Shown: in pieces, positions 53,088 through 61,966 of the stretch
Layout: every line of letters starts with the position of its first letter
Position numbering within the stretch: the stretch's first letter is position 1
Assembly: GCA_018267575.1 (NCBI GenBank)
Contig: JAFDYF010000084.1
Span: forward strand, 1-62,094
DNA: 62,094 nt
Direction of reading: 5' to 3'
DNA from: Bacteroidota bacterium
Lineage (GTDB): Bacteria; Bacteroidota; Bacteroidia; Chitinophagales; Chitinophagaceae
Position numbers and translations under genes: made by a program
Notes under the pieces: model-generated
What the model saw: only the letters and a program-made list of their open reading frames with translations
Database searches by the model: none
Told to the model about the DNA's origin: nothing

Positions 53088-54596
53088 TTAGTTGCCGCTT
53101 AATTGGAGCGGGTAGGTAAAGTTGCCATCATAACCGGGATAAACACCCTCTATTTTGGCAGAAGCACCAGAAGCGCTTTCCAAAGACTTTCTAAATTCCT
53201 CTACATTGTTCACGTCCTTTCCGTTCACTTTCAGGATCACAAAACCTTCTTCCATCCGGGTCTTGCTGAGCAAACCATTATCATCAATGGATTTTACTAC
53301 CACACCACCTTTCACACCAATGGAACTGGCATCTTTCTTATCCAAGGTCTGTAGGTCGGCGCCCAACTTGTCCAGAACTGTATTCTTAACGATAGCCGTA
53401 GTTCCCGCATTGTTTCTCAAGATTACGGGCACGGTGGTCTCTTTGCCATCTCTTACATAGGTAATATTAATTTTGTCACCGGGGCGGTAGGTGGCAATTT
53501 TCCCTACCATATCAGCCGCACTGGTCAATACATCACCATTGATTTTGGTAATCACATCTCCTTTTTTAATTCCTGCTTCTGCCGCTGCACCATTGGAAGG
53601 CACATCCATCACATATACGCCATCCCCATCTTTCACGCCTTGTGCTTTCTTCTGCTCATCGGTTGCATTGTCACGGGCATATTGTATGCCAAGATAAGCC
53701 CTCTGTGGTGTGCCATATTTAATTAAATCGGCTACTACTTTTTTTACAATATTTACTGGAATAGTGAAGGAATAACCTGCATAAGAACCGGTAGGAGAGG
53801 CTATCGCAGAGTTTATGCCGATCAGTTTGCCATCGGTATTGATCAGGGGACCACCGCTATTTCCTGGGTTTACTGCCGCATCGGTTTGTATAAAGGATTC
53901 GATGGGCGATTTGCTTTGCCGATCATTGATATCCAGGGTCCTTCCTTTTGCACTTACGATCCCCGCCGTAACGGTAGTTTCGAGCGTTAATGGATAGCCT
54001 ACAGCCAATACCCACTGACCAATTTTTACATCATCGGAATTCCCATAAAGAAGGAAAGGTAACCCTTTAGCATCTATTTTTATCACAGCAATATCACTAC
54101 TGGGGTCGGTACCTACCACTTTGGCCTTGAATGATTTTTTATTGCTGAGGGTTACCGTAATATCGTCCGCTCCATCTATCACATGGTTATTGGTAACGAT
54201 ATACCCATCATCGCTGATGATAACCCCAGATCCTGAAGCGCTTTCTGGCATGGAACGAAGACGGTTGCCAAAAAAATCATTGGGATCGATACCAAATAAA
54301 TCTGAAAACGGATTGTTTTTGGGAAGGTTGTTGCTAACGGTGCGGGTCATCTTTGTTTTGATATGAACCGTGGCAGGGATTGCTGCGCTGGCTGCTTCGG
54401 TAAAATCAACCGGACCGCCGCCACCAAACTTTTCGCCATCAAAAAATTTAGCATAATTCGACGGGACTTTCCCAGAACTAGTGTCTTGTGCATAGAAATA
54501 AGTGTGACTTCCATTAAAGTGGTCAAAGCCCCACAAACTGGCTAATGCGGTGGAAGCACTAATAAGGATAACTGAAAATACTTGTTTAACTTTCAT
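53088..54596 (-). CDS. DegP/HtrA-like periplasmic serine protease
   Basis: A 502-residue envelope protease/chaperone of the Do family. A signal peptide or signal anchor (residues about 5-24) precedes a trypsin-like domain with the triad in TNNHVIDGADD (His about 137), SSDIAVIKID (Asp about 169) and NPGNSGGPLIN (Ser about 245). Two PDZ domains follow (about residues 300-395 and 410-500, with AAEAGIKKGDVITKINGDVL). It degrades or refolds misfolded envelope proteins. It is monocistronic. Confidence 0.93.
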   Translation of the reverse strand: MKVKQVFSVILISASTALASLWGFDHFNGSHTYFYAQDTSSGKVPSNYAKFFDGEKFGGGGPVDFTEAASAAIPATVHIKTKMTRTVSNNLPKNNPFSDLFGIDPNDFFGNRLRSMPESASGSGVIISDDGYIVTNNHVIDGADDITVTLSNKKSFKAKVVGTDPSSDIAVIKIDAKGLPFLLYGNSDDVKIGQWVLAVGYPLTLETTVTAGIVSAKGRTLDINDRQSKSPIESFIQTDAAVNPGNSGGPLINTDGKLIGINSAIASPTGSYAGYSFTIPVNIVKKVVADLIKYGTPQRAYLGIQYARDNATDEQKKAQGVKDGDGVYVMDVPSNGAAAEAGIKKGDVITKINGDVLTSAADMVGKIATYRPGDKINITYVRDGKETTVPVILRNNAGTTAIVKNTVLDKLGADLQTLDKKDASSIGVKGGVVVKSIDDNGLLSKTRMEEGFVILKVNGKDVNNVEEFRKSLESASGASAKIEGVYPGYDGNFTYPLQLSGN

Positions 54597-54755
54597 AACC
54601 TCTGTTTATCTTTTTTAAAAAAATGTTTGAATCTGACAACAAATTAACGCTACAGTTTGAATACTGTTTGTCAACGAATTTTAGTTTAACAAAAAATTTA
54701 CTAAGCTCTTCGTAGATGCACATCAAATTTACAAAAAGAAAACTTTTTCCTCAAG

Positions 54756-55754
54756 CTATAATTCAGCGATGAATTTCATGGTATCCACCCCATCTGCAAA
54801 ATCAATTAGGCGGGGTGTTTGTGCCTGCCCGAATGGAATGCCTCCCTTTCCTACCAAACATTGTATATCCTCATTCCCTATCAATGACTGGTAAAGGGTC
54901 TCGGAGTCTTTGTAGTATTCAAAATGCAACATGCTGATGGGTGAAAAGACAGAACTATTTTCTGTGATGAGGATGGCGCCATCGGTCAGATAATATTGCT
55001 TGTTGAGAATGAGGATGGCCAGTTGGTAATCGTAATTGTTTTTGTATTTATGGTGCTCACTGAGATAATGATATTTTTTGAATGAATCGATGAGCGGAAC
55101 AAAATCATAATTTTCCGGCACATATATTTTGGTCACATTCCTACAACCTAGCCCAAAATATTGGAACACATCATCTGCCAGTTTTCCCATGCTTTCCTTG
55201 GTTTCGCTGCCATCCAATATGGCAACAGAAGTTCGGTTCCTACGGATGATATGGGGGTATATATTAAAATAGTATTCAAAATAGCGGGCAGAATTATTGC
55301 TGCCAGTGGCAATATAGGCATCGCAACCTTTCAGCATTTCGGAAAACGATATGAAATCCTTTGCCTTGGGGTTCAGTGAAAACAGTTTATTGGTCAGGTG
55401 CCGGATCAACACCTCATCCTTGGAGGAGGCTTTGATGGTTTGTCGGTGACCGCTTATAAAAGCGCACAAAAAATCATGAAAGCCTACCAATGGTATATTG
55501 CCAGCCATCACCAACCCAATGTTCTTTGGGGCCTGCCTTTCATTGGGCAATTGATAATTGGAAACCCATTTTGACAACTTATTTTTATCCAAAAAATATG
55601 AAACGATATTTTTTATGGAGAGGTTAATAAACTCGGGGGTGAACCAACCATTGTGCTGAAATGCCTTTTGCTTTTCCTGCTCCCAGGAAGCACTCCCAGA
55701 TTCCATATATTCTCCTAATTGCGCCAATAAATCAATTCGTTCTTGCAATTGCAT
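54756..55754 (-). CDS. LuxC-like acyl-CoA reductase
   Basis: A 332-residue protein of the acyl-CoA reductase (LuxC) family, related to aldehyde dehydrogenases. IGLVMAGNIPLVGFHDFLCA (about residues 78-97) and IIRRNRTSVAILDGSE (about 172-187) are typical, and the presumed catalytic cysteine is in FGLGCRNVTKIYVPENY (about 205). It is shorter than Vibrio LuxC (about 480), as are other Bacteroidetes members. It would reduce an activated acyl group to an aldehyde with NADPH; the physiological substrate is unknown. It is divergent from a ferredoxin gene only 64 bases away, a pairing frequent in this phylum, suggesting linked function. Confidence 0.85.
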   Translation of the reverse strand: MQLQERIDLLAQLGEYMESGSASWEQEKQKAFQHNGWFTPEFINLSIKNIVSYFLDKNKLSKWVSNYQLPNERQAPKNIGLVMAGNIPLVGFHDFLCAFISGHRQTIKASSKDEVLIRHLTNKLFSLNPKAKDFISFSEMLKGCDAYIATGSNNSARYFEYYFNIYPHIIRRNRTSVAILDGSETKESMGKLADDVFQYFGLGCRNVTKIYVPENYDFVPLIDSFKKYHYLSEHHKYKNNYDYQLAILILNKQYYLTDGAILITENSSVFSPISMLHFEYYKDSETLYQSLIGNEDIQCLVGKGGIPFGQAQTPRLIDFADGVDTMKFIAEL

Positions 55755-55818
55755 ACTTGCTTTATATTATATTTGTGCGGCAAAAATAACTTTAATCAAG
55801 CCCAAATCTTTAAAAACT

Positions 55819-56166
55819 ATGGCAATAAAAATCACAGAAGAATGTATCAATTGCGGTGCATGCGAACCAGAATGCCCCAACAATGCAATTTATGAAGGAG
55901 GAGTAGAGTGGTCGATGGCAGATGGAACATCGTTGAAGGGCGAATTTACATTATTGGATGGAACCGTGGTTGACGCGGGCCAACGTTTGGCCCCAGTTAG
56001 TGTTGACACTTATTATATCACGCCAAACAAATGCACGGAATGCCAAGGCTTTCATGAAGAGCCTCAATGCGCTTCGGTTTGCCCAGTGGATTGCTGCGTT
56101 CCGGATGAAATGTATAAAGAGACCGTGGAAGCACTGTTGGCTAAAAAGGATAAACTGCATATTTAA
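55819..56166 (+). CDS. 4Fe-4S dicluster ferredoxin
   Basis: A 115-residue cytoplasmic electron carrier with two [4Fe-4S] sites. The first cluster cysteines are in CINCGACEPECP (residues 9-20). The second are in CTECQGFHEEPQCASVCPVD (about 72-91), a spaced variant of the YfhL-type ferredoxins. About 45 residues separate the two. A TATATTTG box (55768-55775) is its likely -7 element. It may pass electrons to its divergent neighbour, which is inference. A hairpin with a T-tract follows. Confidence 0.93.
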   Translation: MAIKITEECINCGACEPECPNNAIYEGGVEWSMADGTSLKGEFTLLDGTVVDAGQRLAPVSVDTYYITPNKCTECQGFHEEPQCASVCPVDCCVPDEMYKETVEALLAKKDKLHI

Positions 56167-56176
56167 AAATGTGCAT

Positions 56177-56213
56177 AAAATAGCGGACGATTATTTGGAA
56201 TCGCCACTATTTT
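56177..56213 (+). terminator. Terminator after the ferredoxin gene
   Basis: AAAATAG...CGATT (56177-56192) pairs with AATCG...CTATTTT (56199-56213) with one mismatch and one bulge. It ends in a T-run 11 bases after the stop codon. Confidence 0.65.
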
Positions 56214-56234
56214 TTCCTTAACTTACAAGTAATA

Positions 56235-56335
56235 ATTTAAGTGTTTGCAAATGTAGCTCTCATGCTACTAATAACAGGCGGGTGATATTTCCCGTCATAA
56301 AAGGGTGAAGGGCATTAAGCCTTCACCTTTCTTGT
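56235..56335 (+). ncRNA. Candidate small structured RNA (unnamed)
   Basis: Between two genes lie three hairpins in series: GTAGC-TCTCAT-GCTAC (about 56252-56267), CGGG-TGATATTT-CCCG (about 56279-56294) and GGTGAAGG-8-CCTTCACC (56304-56327). The last is followed by a T-rich run, so it looks like an intrinsic terminator. There is no open frame. This could be a small RNA or a leader of the ddl gene 100 bases downstream. No known RNA family was recognised and no promoter is certain. Confidence 0.35.
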
Positions 56336-56433
56336 TTCTGTGACCTCCTGCTCCCGGAATAATAAATGCTAAAACTCATCCCGACTATAATAAACAGCCC
56401 ATTTTTTTGTTTATTTGCGAAACAAATCCATCA

Positions 56434-57432
56434 ATGAAACCCAATATAGCTTTCGTAACAGGCGGATATTCTGGCGAGGCCGTCATTTCTTATAAAAGTG
56501 CCATTACTATCCTGAACAATATAGATAAAGAGAAATTCAATTTCTACAAGATTGATATAACGCCCAATGATTGGTGGTATGAAGAAGAGTCTGGCCAGAA
56601 ATCAAAAGTCGATAGGTCTGATTTCACCGTTTTTTCCAATGGCAAAAAAATTTCCTTCGATGCGGTGCTGATTGGCATCCATGGTACTCCGGGAGAGGAT
56701 GGCAAATTGCAAGGCTATTTTGATTTGCTCAATCTGCCTTATACCTCTTGCAATGCAGCCATTTCGGCTCTTACATTTAATAAGAGGTATACCGTGGCTG
56801 TGGCTTCTTTTTCAGGTATCCATGTGGCAAAATCGGTGGTGCTGTATAAGGGACGGTTTTCCAATCCCGATGAAATAACATCGGTTTTGAAATTCCCGGT
56901 TTTTGTAAAACCCAACAATGGGGGTTCCAGCATTGGCATGTCAAAAGTGAACAATCCTTCGGAAGAATTGGGTGCTGCTATCGAAAAAGCTTTTAAGGAA
57001 GATGACCAGATCCTGGTGGAGGAATTTATTACCGGTCGGGAATTTACCATTGGCGTTTTCCGCTCCAAGGGGGAGATCATTACGCTTCCGTTTACAGAAA
57101 TAAAAACGAAAAAAGAATTTTTCGATTTTGAGGCCAAATATACCGCTGGCTTTACTGACGAAATCACCCCCGCACAAGTAGATGAAGCCATCGCGGATAA
57201 AGTAAGGTCGGCAGCTAAGAAAGTATATCAGGTATTTAATTGCAGTGGGGTGGTGAGGATCGATTTTATTTACAATGAAGCAGTGGACCAACCGTACATG
57301 CTGGAGATCAATACCGTGCCCGGACAAAGCGAAGCCAGTATCGTGCCTCAGCAAGTGCGGGCCATGGGTTGGACATTGAAGCAGTTTTATTCGGCTCTGA
57401 TTGAAGATGCGTTGGAGAATAAAGCTAAATAG
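56434..57432 (+). CDS. ddl: D-alanine--D-alanine ligase
   Basis: Makes the D-Ala-D-Ala dipeptide for peptidoglycan. About 332 residues from MKPNIAFVTGGYSGE; an ATG nine codons upstream adds a tail not typical of the family. The first motif is IGIHGTPGEDGKLQGYFDLL. The ATP-grasp lysine region is FPVFVKPNNGGSSIGMSKV (about residues 150-168), and DFIYNEAVDQPYMLEINTVPG (metal-binding Glu and Asn) lies near the end. It is followed by a PASTA gene after 93 bases. Confidence 0.95.
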   Translation: MKPNIAFVTGGYSGEAVISYKSAITILNNIDKEKFNFYKIDITPNDWWYEEESGQKSKVDRSDFTVFSNGKKISFDAVLIGIHGTPGEDGKLQGYFDLLNLPYTSCNAAISALTFNKRYTVAVASFSGIHVAKSVVLYKGRFSNPDEITSVLKFPVFVKPNNGGSSIGMSKVNNPSEELGAAIEKAFKEDDQILVEEFITGREFTIGVFRSKGEIITLPFTEIKTKKEFFDFEAKYTAGFTDEITPAQVDEAIADKVRSAAKKVYQVFNCSGVVRIDFIYNEAVDQPYMLEINTVPGQSEASIVPQQVRAMGWTLKQFYSALIEDALENKAK

Positions 57433-57525
57433 GGTGGTAGAGAGTGGCCCAATTTTGCCTGACAATACAAGAAAGCACAGGTTTCACAATTATTAGTATT
57501 TTCATCTTTTATTAAAACATCATTC

Positions 57526-58341
57526 GTGTTTAAATTCATTACCGGAAAACCGCTTTGGGTAAACTTGCTGGTCGCTTTTGTTTTGCTGATGCTGGCACTA
57601 CTCATTTTTTTGGGCTCGCTGGCATTAATCACCAAACATGGTAAGACTTTAAAAATACCATCGGTGACAGGAATGCCTTTTGCTGATGCAAAAAAAACAC
57701 TCGAAGCGGAGGGCTTTGATGTGCAGATTCAGGATTCCGTCTATAATGACACAGTGCCGCCCCTACAGGTAATCAGACAATTTCCCGATGCAGACAATCT
57801 GGTAAAAATAAACCGTATGGTATATCTCACAATCAATCGTTCAGTGGCTCCCTATATTCAAATGCCCAACCTCATCAGCATGACTTTTAGGAACGCAAAC
57901 ATTATCATGCGTCAATACGGTCTGTTATTGGAAGACACCATTTTCAAACCCGATTTTGCAAAAAATTCAGTGTTGGACCAATTGTATCATGGGCAAAGCA
58001 TCAAGCCCGGCACACAGATACAGCAAGGCAGCAAAGTAACTTTGGTATTGGGAAATGGAATTGGTGGTTTTGAGTTTCCTGTGCCTGATTTTGTGGGGAA
58101 TAGTTACCGCGATGTAAGGAGACAGCTCGATTCGGCCAGACTGATATTGGGAGCATTAGTGGTGGACAATGATGTTACCGATACGGCCAATGCTTTTGTT
58201 TACCAGCAAAACCCACCACGTTTTGATATAGAAGAAAAAAAGTGGAACCATATCCGTCAGGGGCAAACGGTGGATCTCTGGTTAAGCGTGAAGCCGCCTG
58301 TGAAAAAAATCGATTCTACAGAATTAGTAGTTCCCCAATAA
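57526..58341 (+). CDS. PASTA domain membrane protein
   Basis: A 271-residue protein starting at GTG. One membrane helix (residues about 11-34) is followed by three PASTA domains (about 42-105, 108-175 and 180-260), each with the pattern of PxVxGM or PDFVGxSYRDVRRQLDSA. PASTA domains bind muropeptides or cell-wall fragments. In Bacteroidetes such proteins lack a kinase domain and their role is unclear; location beside ddl points to peptidoglycan. It lies in tandem with ddl upstream and a rhodanese gene 16 bases downstream. Confidence 0.9.
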   Translation: MFKFITGKPLWVNLLVAFVLLMLALLIFLGSLALITKHGKTLKIPSVTGMPFADAKKTLEAEGFDVQIQDSVYNDTVPPLQVIRQFPDADNLVKINRMVYLTINRSVAPYIQMPNLISMTFRNANIIMRQYGLLLEDTIFKPDFAKNSVLDQLYHGQSIKPGTQIQQGSKVTLVLGNGIGGFEFPVPDFVGNSYRDVRRQLDSARLILGALVVDNDVTDTANAFVYQQNPPRFDIEEKKWNHIRQGQTVDLWLSVKPPVKKIDSTELVVPQ

Positions 58342-58357
58342 TCATAAAAAATAATAT

Positions 58358-58672
58358 ATGCAACTAATAACCGCAGAGGAATTAAAAAAAAGAATAGACA
58401 GTAAAGAAGAACTATATCTTTTGGATGTACGTGAGCCATATGAGCGTGCCGAGTTCAATATTGGTGGGGAGTTCCTGCCCTTGGGCAAACTGCAAAACAT
58501 GCAGATTGATGATATAGAAGATTGGAAAGACAAAGAAGTGATCTGTTATTGCCGCAGTGGCAACCGAAGCGGTCAAGCTTGTATGGTACTGGAAACACTC
58601 GGTTTTAAAAATACCAAAAACCTAACAGGGGGTATGCTCAACTGGCAGGAAAAATATGGCCAGTCAAAATAG
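58358..58672 (+). CDS. Rhodanese-like sulfurtransferase domain protein
   Basis: A 104-residue single rhodanese domain. LYLLDVREPYERAEFNIGGE (about residues 17-36) and the active-site loop CYCRSGNRSGQACMVL, whose cysteine before RSGNR would carry persulfide, are intact. Single-domain rhodaneses shuttle sulfur or act in redox and cyanide handling; the partner is unknown. It is co-directional with the PASTA gene, 16 bases apart, probably one transcript. Confidence 0.93.
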   Translation: MQLITAEELKKRIDSKEELYLLDVREPYERAEFNIGGEFLPLGKLQNMQIDDIEDWKDKEVICYCRSGNRSGQACMVLETLGFKNTKNLTGGMLNWQEKYGQSK

Positions 58673-58896
58673 ATACAATTAAATAGTTGCCGCATATGAT
58701 TACGCTTTTACATTGCTAAAAAAGAAACCTCGTTATGAATAACAAAGCTTATAACCAAAAAGTATGCGTTAATCAAATAGAATGCTAAATAAGAAACAAA
58801 TCTAGCCCTTCTTATTTTCTGCAAATACAATCAATAGTTAGGTCTTCATAAATTTGTATGAACAATAAATGATCTGCCTTGGATAAACCTGCGCAA

Positions 58897-59421
58897 ATGT
58901 TGGAGTATTGGCAAAGAGGACCTGTAGAAAATATACCGGCGCTGCTACAACCTGTAGCGCATGCTTTGCTTCAGGCGAGGGAAGAACTTACTGGCATAAT
59001 AAAAGGGTTTCCAGAATCACTATTGTGGGAAAAGCCTGCAGGCATGGCCTCGGTTGGATTTCACTTGCAACATCTCTCTGGCGTAATCGACCGACTTTTT
59101 ACCTATGCCCGGAATGAACAACTGAGCGAAGCCCAATGGCAGATGCTCAAGGAGGAAGCACTGCCTTTCAACCCAAATCTTTCCATTGATATATTATTGA
59201 CAAGATTTAATGCGCAGGTAGATAAAGCCTTATTACAACTGCAGCAGACCAAAGAGAGTGAGCTTAACGCAGATCGGTTTATTGGCAGAAAAAAAATCCC
59301 CACAACAACCATCGGCTTGCTTTTTCATGCAGCCGAACATACTATGCGACATATTGGTCAGATATTGACAACTACCCGAATTTTAATTTCAGTTAGAAAT
59401 ATTGAAAGCTTTAATCAATAA
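58897..59421 (+). CDS. DinB family protein
   Basis: About 174 residues with the four-helix DinB/YfiT-type fold that often carries a metal-binding His triad: histidines in GFHLQHLSGV, and HAAEHTMRHIGQI near the C terminus. Such proteins include metal-dependent thiol transferases, but most are uncharacterised. I use the ATG at 58897; a TTG at 58879 would add six residues. A TAAATTTG box at 58849-58856 is its likely -7 element. It converges on a secreted-protein gene 10 bases away. Confidence 0.85.
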   Translation: MLEYWQRGPVENIPALLQPVAHALLQAREELTGIIKGFPESLLWEKPAGMASVGFHLQHLSGVIDRLFTYARNEQLSEAQWQMLKEEALPFNPNLSIDILLTRFNAQVDKALLQLQQTKESELNADRFIGRKKIPTTTIGLLFHAAEHTMRHIGQILTTTRILISVRNIESFNQ

Positions 59422-59431
59422 GTGTTTCACA

Positions 59432-59920
59432 TTATTGGCAAAGGCTTAATTCATCCGTACCCTTATTACTGAATTGGATCAGTTTCACTTTGTTTGCACT
59501 ATTATAGTGTAGCACCAAAGTGCCATACTGGGTTTGAAAGGCGTCCCAATTGCTATCCTTTATTGTAGGGTTGCCCAACCATTTGAACAAACTGCCTCGG
59601 CTAGCATTCAGTATGGGCAAACTCATTTTTCCTTTAAATGAAGGTCCTATCTCAATATACTGCCGCTCCGTATAAAAATAAATATCGCGGTCTTTAAAGA
59701 AAAGAGCGGTACCGCATTTGCCGCCTTTTTGTTCCTCACTGGTAAAACAAGGGTATTTCAGTTTTATCTCATCATGGGTGAAATTGGGTTTTATATTATC
59801 CACCGTACCATTGAGCACATCCACGGAAAAAGGGCCGCAAGCAGCTTTTGCTTTTAACTGGGCTTGGGCAAAGGGCATCATTGAAATGAGCAATAGCAAT
59901 AGAAGAAGATTCCTTTTCAT
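59432..59920 (-). CDS. Secreted protein of unknown function
   Basis: A 162-residue protein not recognised as a family. A signal peptide (residues 1-20, MMPFAQAQ) is followed by about 140 residues with several conserved-looking Trp, Phe and Tyr positions. Two mature cysteine pairs (CGPF, CFTSEEQKGGKCG) suggest a disulfide. It is probably periplasmic. It lies 63 bases downstream of the permease gene on the same strand and could share its transcript. Confidence 0.7.
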   Translation of the reverse strand: MKRNLLLLLLLISMMPFAQAQLKAKAACGPFSVDVLNGTVDNIKPNFTHDEIKLKYPCFTSEEQKGGKCGTALFFKDRDIYFYTERQYIEIGPSFKGKMSLPILNASRGSLFKWLGNPTIKDSNWDAFQTQYGTLVLHYNSANKVKLIQFSNKGTDELSLCQ

Positions 59921-59983
59921 ACAAGCTGTTTTTAGTGATAGTCAGTATTTGCATATTAACCATGCAAAATCCTTGCTAAAAAA

Positions 59984-61273
59984 TCAGTTTGTTTCTATTT
60001 TTTCAACCGGTTTATCAAAGAAATAAATAATCAAGCCCAGCAGCAGTATGCCAATACCAATACTGCTTTCTGCCGGCTTATCTACAAATGTGAATATCAA
60101 TGACCATGCATTGAAGGCTAGAAAGATGACCTGTAACCAGGGTTTGAACGGACTTTTGAACACTCCGGGCTGATTCTTTTTAACGAACAAGCTGGTTGCC
60201 ACGGTCAAGGACGACATCAACTGCAACACGAAACCGGCATATAGCAAAACCTTCTCAAAGGACCCAGTAAGAGCCAAAAGAACGCTGATGAATACATGCA
60301 GCCATACCGCTGCTACGGGAATGCCATGCTGGTTTTTTTTGGCCAATGGCTTCCAAAGTTTGTTTTCCTTGGCCATGGCCCAGGTAACCCGAGGACCTAC
60401 CCATAAATAAGAGCTGATGGTTGCAACCAATTGAATAGCAATAAAAAAACTAACCCATTTTCCGCCAGTTTTTCCCAGCAGATTGGTAAAGGAAATAAAA
60501 GTGACCTCTTCCTTACCGACCAATTGACCAACGCTGGCATTACGAAGGAGCACCAACTGAAATAATATATAGGCCAGGGATACAAACAAAGTGCCCCTGA
60601 TCAATGCCCGTGGCAGGTTTTTTTCGGGCTGGTCAATTTCATCGGCAACATAAGCCGCCGCATTCCAGCCAACATAGGCGTATGAAACATAAACCATCGA
60701 CACAGCAAAACCGGGTTTAAATATTTCGTGTTGCCAAGAATTGCCAAAATCAAGGGCATTCACAAGTCCGGTTGGCAATATCAATCCAATCAGGATGAGG
60801 CATACAATAAAGGCCACTTTTACAATGGTGGAGATATTTTGAAAACGGCTGCTGCTGCGGATGGTAAAACTGTGCATAATGCCAATAGCAATGATTATAC
60901 CCACGGCCAACCAGATATTACCATTGAGACCAAAAGGGGCCAAATATTTTGTGAAAGCAATGGCCGCCAAAGATACCGGGGCCGAAAAACCGACCGTAAG
61001 ACCGGCCCAGGCAGAAAGATAACCCAGAACAGGATGGAATACCCGTGACAGATAAATATAATCGCCGCCAGATTCCCGATACAAAGTACCCAATTCGGCA
61101 TATGCAAAAGCGCCAAACAAGGAGAGCAGTCCACCGATGAGCCAAAGCAATAAAATGCCCCAAGTATTCTGAACCGATGACAACTGGAAGCCCACACTGG
61201 TAAACACACCAGTGCCAATCATATTTGCCACCACAATAGAGGATGCCGTGAAGATGCCAATTTTCTTTTTCAA
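59984..61273 (-). CDS. APC family amino acid permease
   Basis: A 429-residue inner-membrane transporter with about 12 hydrophobic segments. The first helix has the unwound motif ASSIVVANMIGTGVFTSVG that binds the substrate backbone in APC carriers. GFSAPVSLAAIAFTKYLAPF and VSYAYVGWNAAAYVADEIDQ (helix 6 and loop) fit the LAT/serine-type subfamily. The start is TTG at 61273: a TAG codon lies directly upstream in frame and no earlier ATG is possible. The substrate cannot be told from sequence. Confidence 0.9.
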   Translation of the reverse strand: MKKKIGIFTASSIVVANMIGTGVFTSVGFQLSSVQNTWGILLLWLIGGLLSLFGAFAYAELGTLYRESGGDYIYLSRVFHPVLGYLSAWAGLTVGFSAPVSLAAIAFTKYLAPFGLNGNIWLAVGIIIAIGIMHSFTIRSSSRFQNISTIVKVAFIVCLILIGLILPTGLVNALDFGNSWQHEIFKPGFAVSMVYVSYAYVGWNAAAYVADEIDQPEKNLPRALIRGTLFVSLAYILFQLVLLRNASVGQLVGKEEVTFISFTNLLGKTGGKWVSFFIAIQLVATISSYLWVGPRVTWAMAKENKLWKPLAKKNQHGIPVAAVWLHVFISVLLALTGSFEKVLLYAGFVLQLMSSLTVATSLFVKKNQPGVFKSPFKPWLQVIFLAFNAWSLIFTFVDKPAESSIGIGILLLGLIIYFFDKPVEKIETN

Positions 61274-61421
61274 CTATGCTTTGCCGTTATAATATTTTGA
61301 CAGAAAATTGTACAATATCGCTTATTATTTTAATTAAGTATAATTTAATAGCAATTGATCATTGCCATGCTTAAATTGTGGTATCGTGCTTAATATTGCA
61401 AAACAAAAAAAATTAAAACTT

Positions 61422-61892
61422 ATGGCAATTGCAGTTGGGGCCAAAGCTCCCTCATTCAAACTCGTAAACACAGACAGAAAAGAAATCTCCCTGGAAGATT
61501 TTAAAGGAAAAACACTGGTCATCCAATTTTTCCCAGCAGCATTTACAGGGGTCTGCACAGAACAATTGTGCAATAGCCGCGATGAGCTAAGTTTTTACAA
61601 TGATATTGGCGCGGCCGTGGTAGGCATTTCCGTTGACATGCCTTTTTCACTGAAAGAATTTAAGGAGAAAAACAATATCAATTACGACCTGCTTTCTGAT
61701 TTTAATAAGGTAACCATCCATGAATATGAAATGTACCATTGCAATTTTGCCCTTGGTATGCGTGGTGTGGCCAAAAGAGGGGTGATTGTAATTGGTGCCG
61801 ATGGCAATGTGGCCTATGCCGAAGAAACAGCCAATCCCGGTGTGCAGGTTAATTTTGCTGCATTGAAACAAGCTTTGCAAAAAATAAAATAA
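61422..61892 (+). CDS. Peroxiredoxin (AhpC/TSA-type redoxin)
   Basis: About 156 residues from MAIAVGAKAPSFKL; an in-frame start 20 codons upstream reads a non-typical peptide. The peroxidatic cysteine lies in FFPAAFTGVCTEQLCNSRD (about residues 40-58), with a second cysteine 5 residues on (CTEQLC) that may resolve it. GMRGVAKRGVIVIGADGNV lies near the end. It reduces peroxides with thioredoxin-type donors and resembles the AhpE/one-domain group. A 13-bp terminator follows after about 40 bases. Confidence 0.9.
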   Translation: MAIAVGAKAPSFKLVNTDRKEISLEDFKGKTLVIQFFPAAFTGVCTEQLCNSRDELSFYNDIGAAVVGISVDMPFSLKEFKEKNNINYDLLSDFNKVTIHEYEMYHCNFALGMRGVAKRGVIVIGADGNVAYAEETANPGVQVNFAALKQALQKIK

Positions 61893-61934
61893 AACTTGGT
61901 TTCAAAAGAGATCAACGTTCAAGGCTTGTAATAC

Positions 61935-61966
61935 AAAACCGCCAGCCCTCCTAGGCTGGCGGTTTT
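61935..61966 (+). terminator. Terminator after the peroxiredoxin gene
   Basis: A 13-bp perfect stem (AAAACCGCCAGCC with GGCTGGCGGTTTT) with a 6-base loop, ending in T4. The remaining 128 bases of the window show no complete gene. Confidence 0.9.

Noticed and set aside
54705..54715. TTCGTAGATGCA upstream of the DegP-like gene as a second BlaI site
   Set aside because: It is only a half site without a matching inverted partner; chance is likely.
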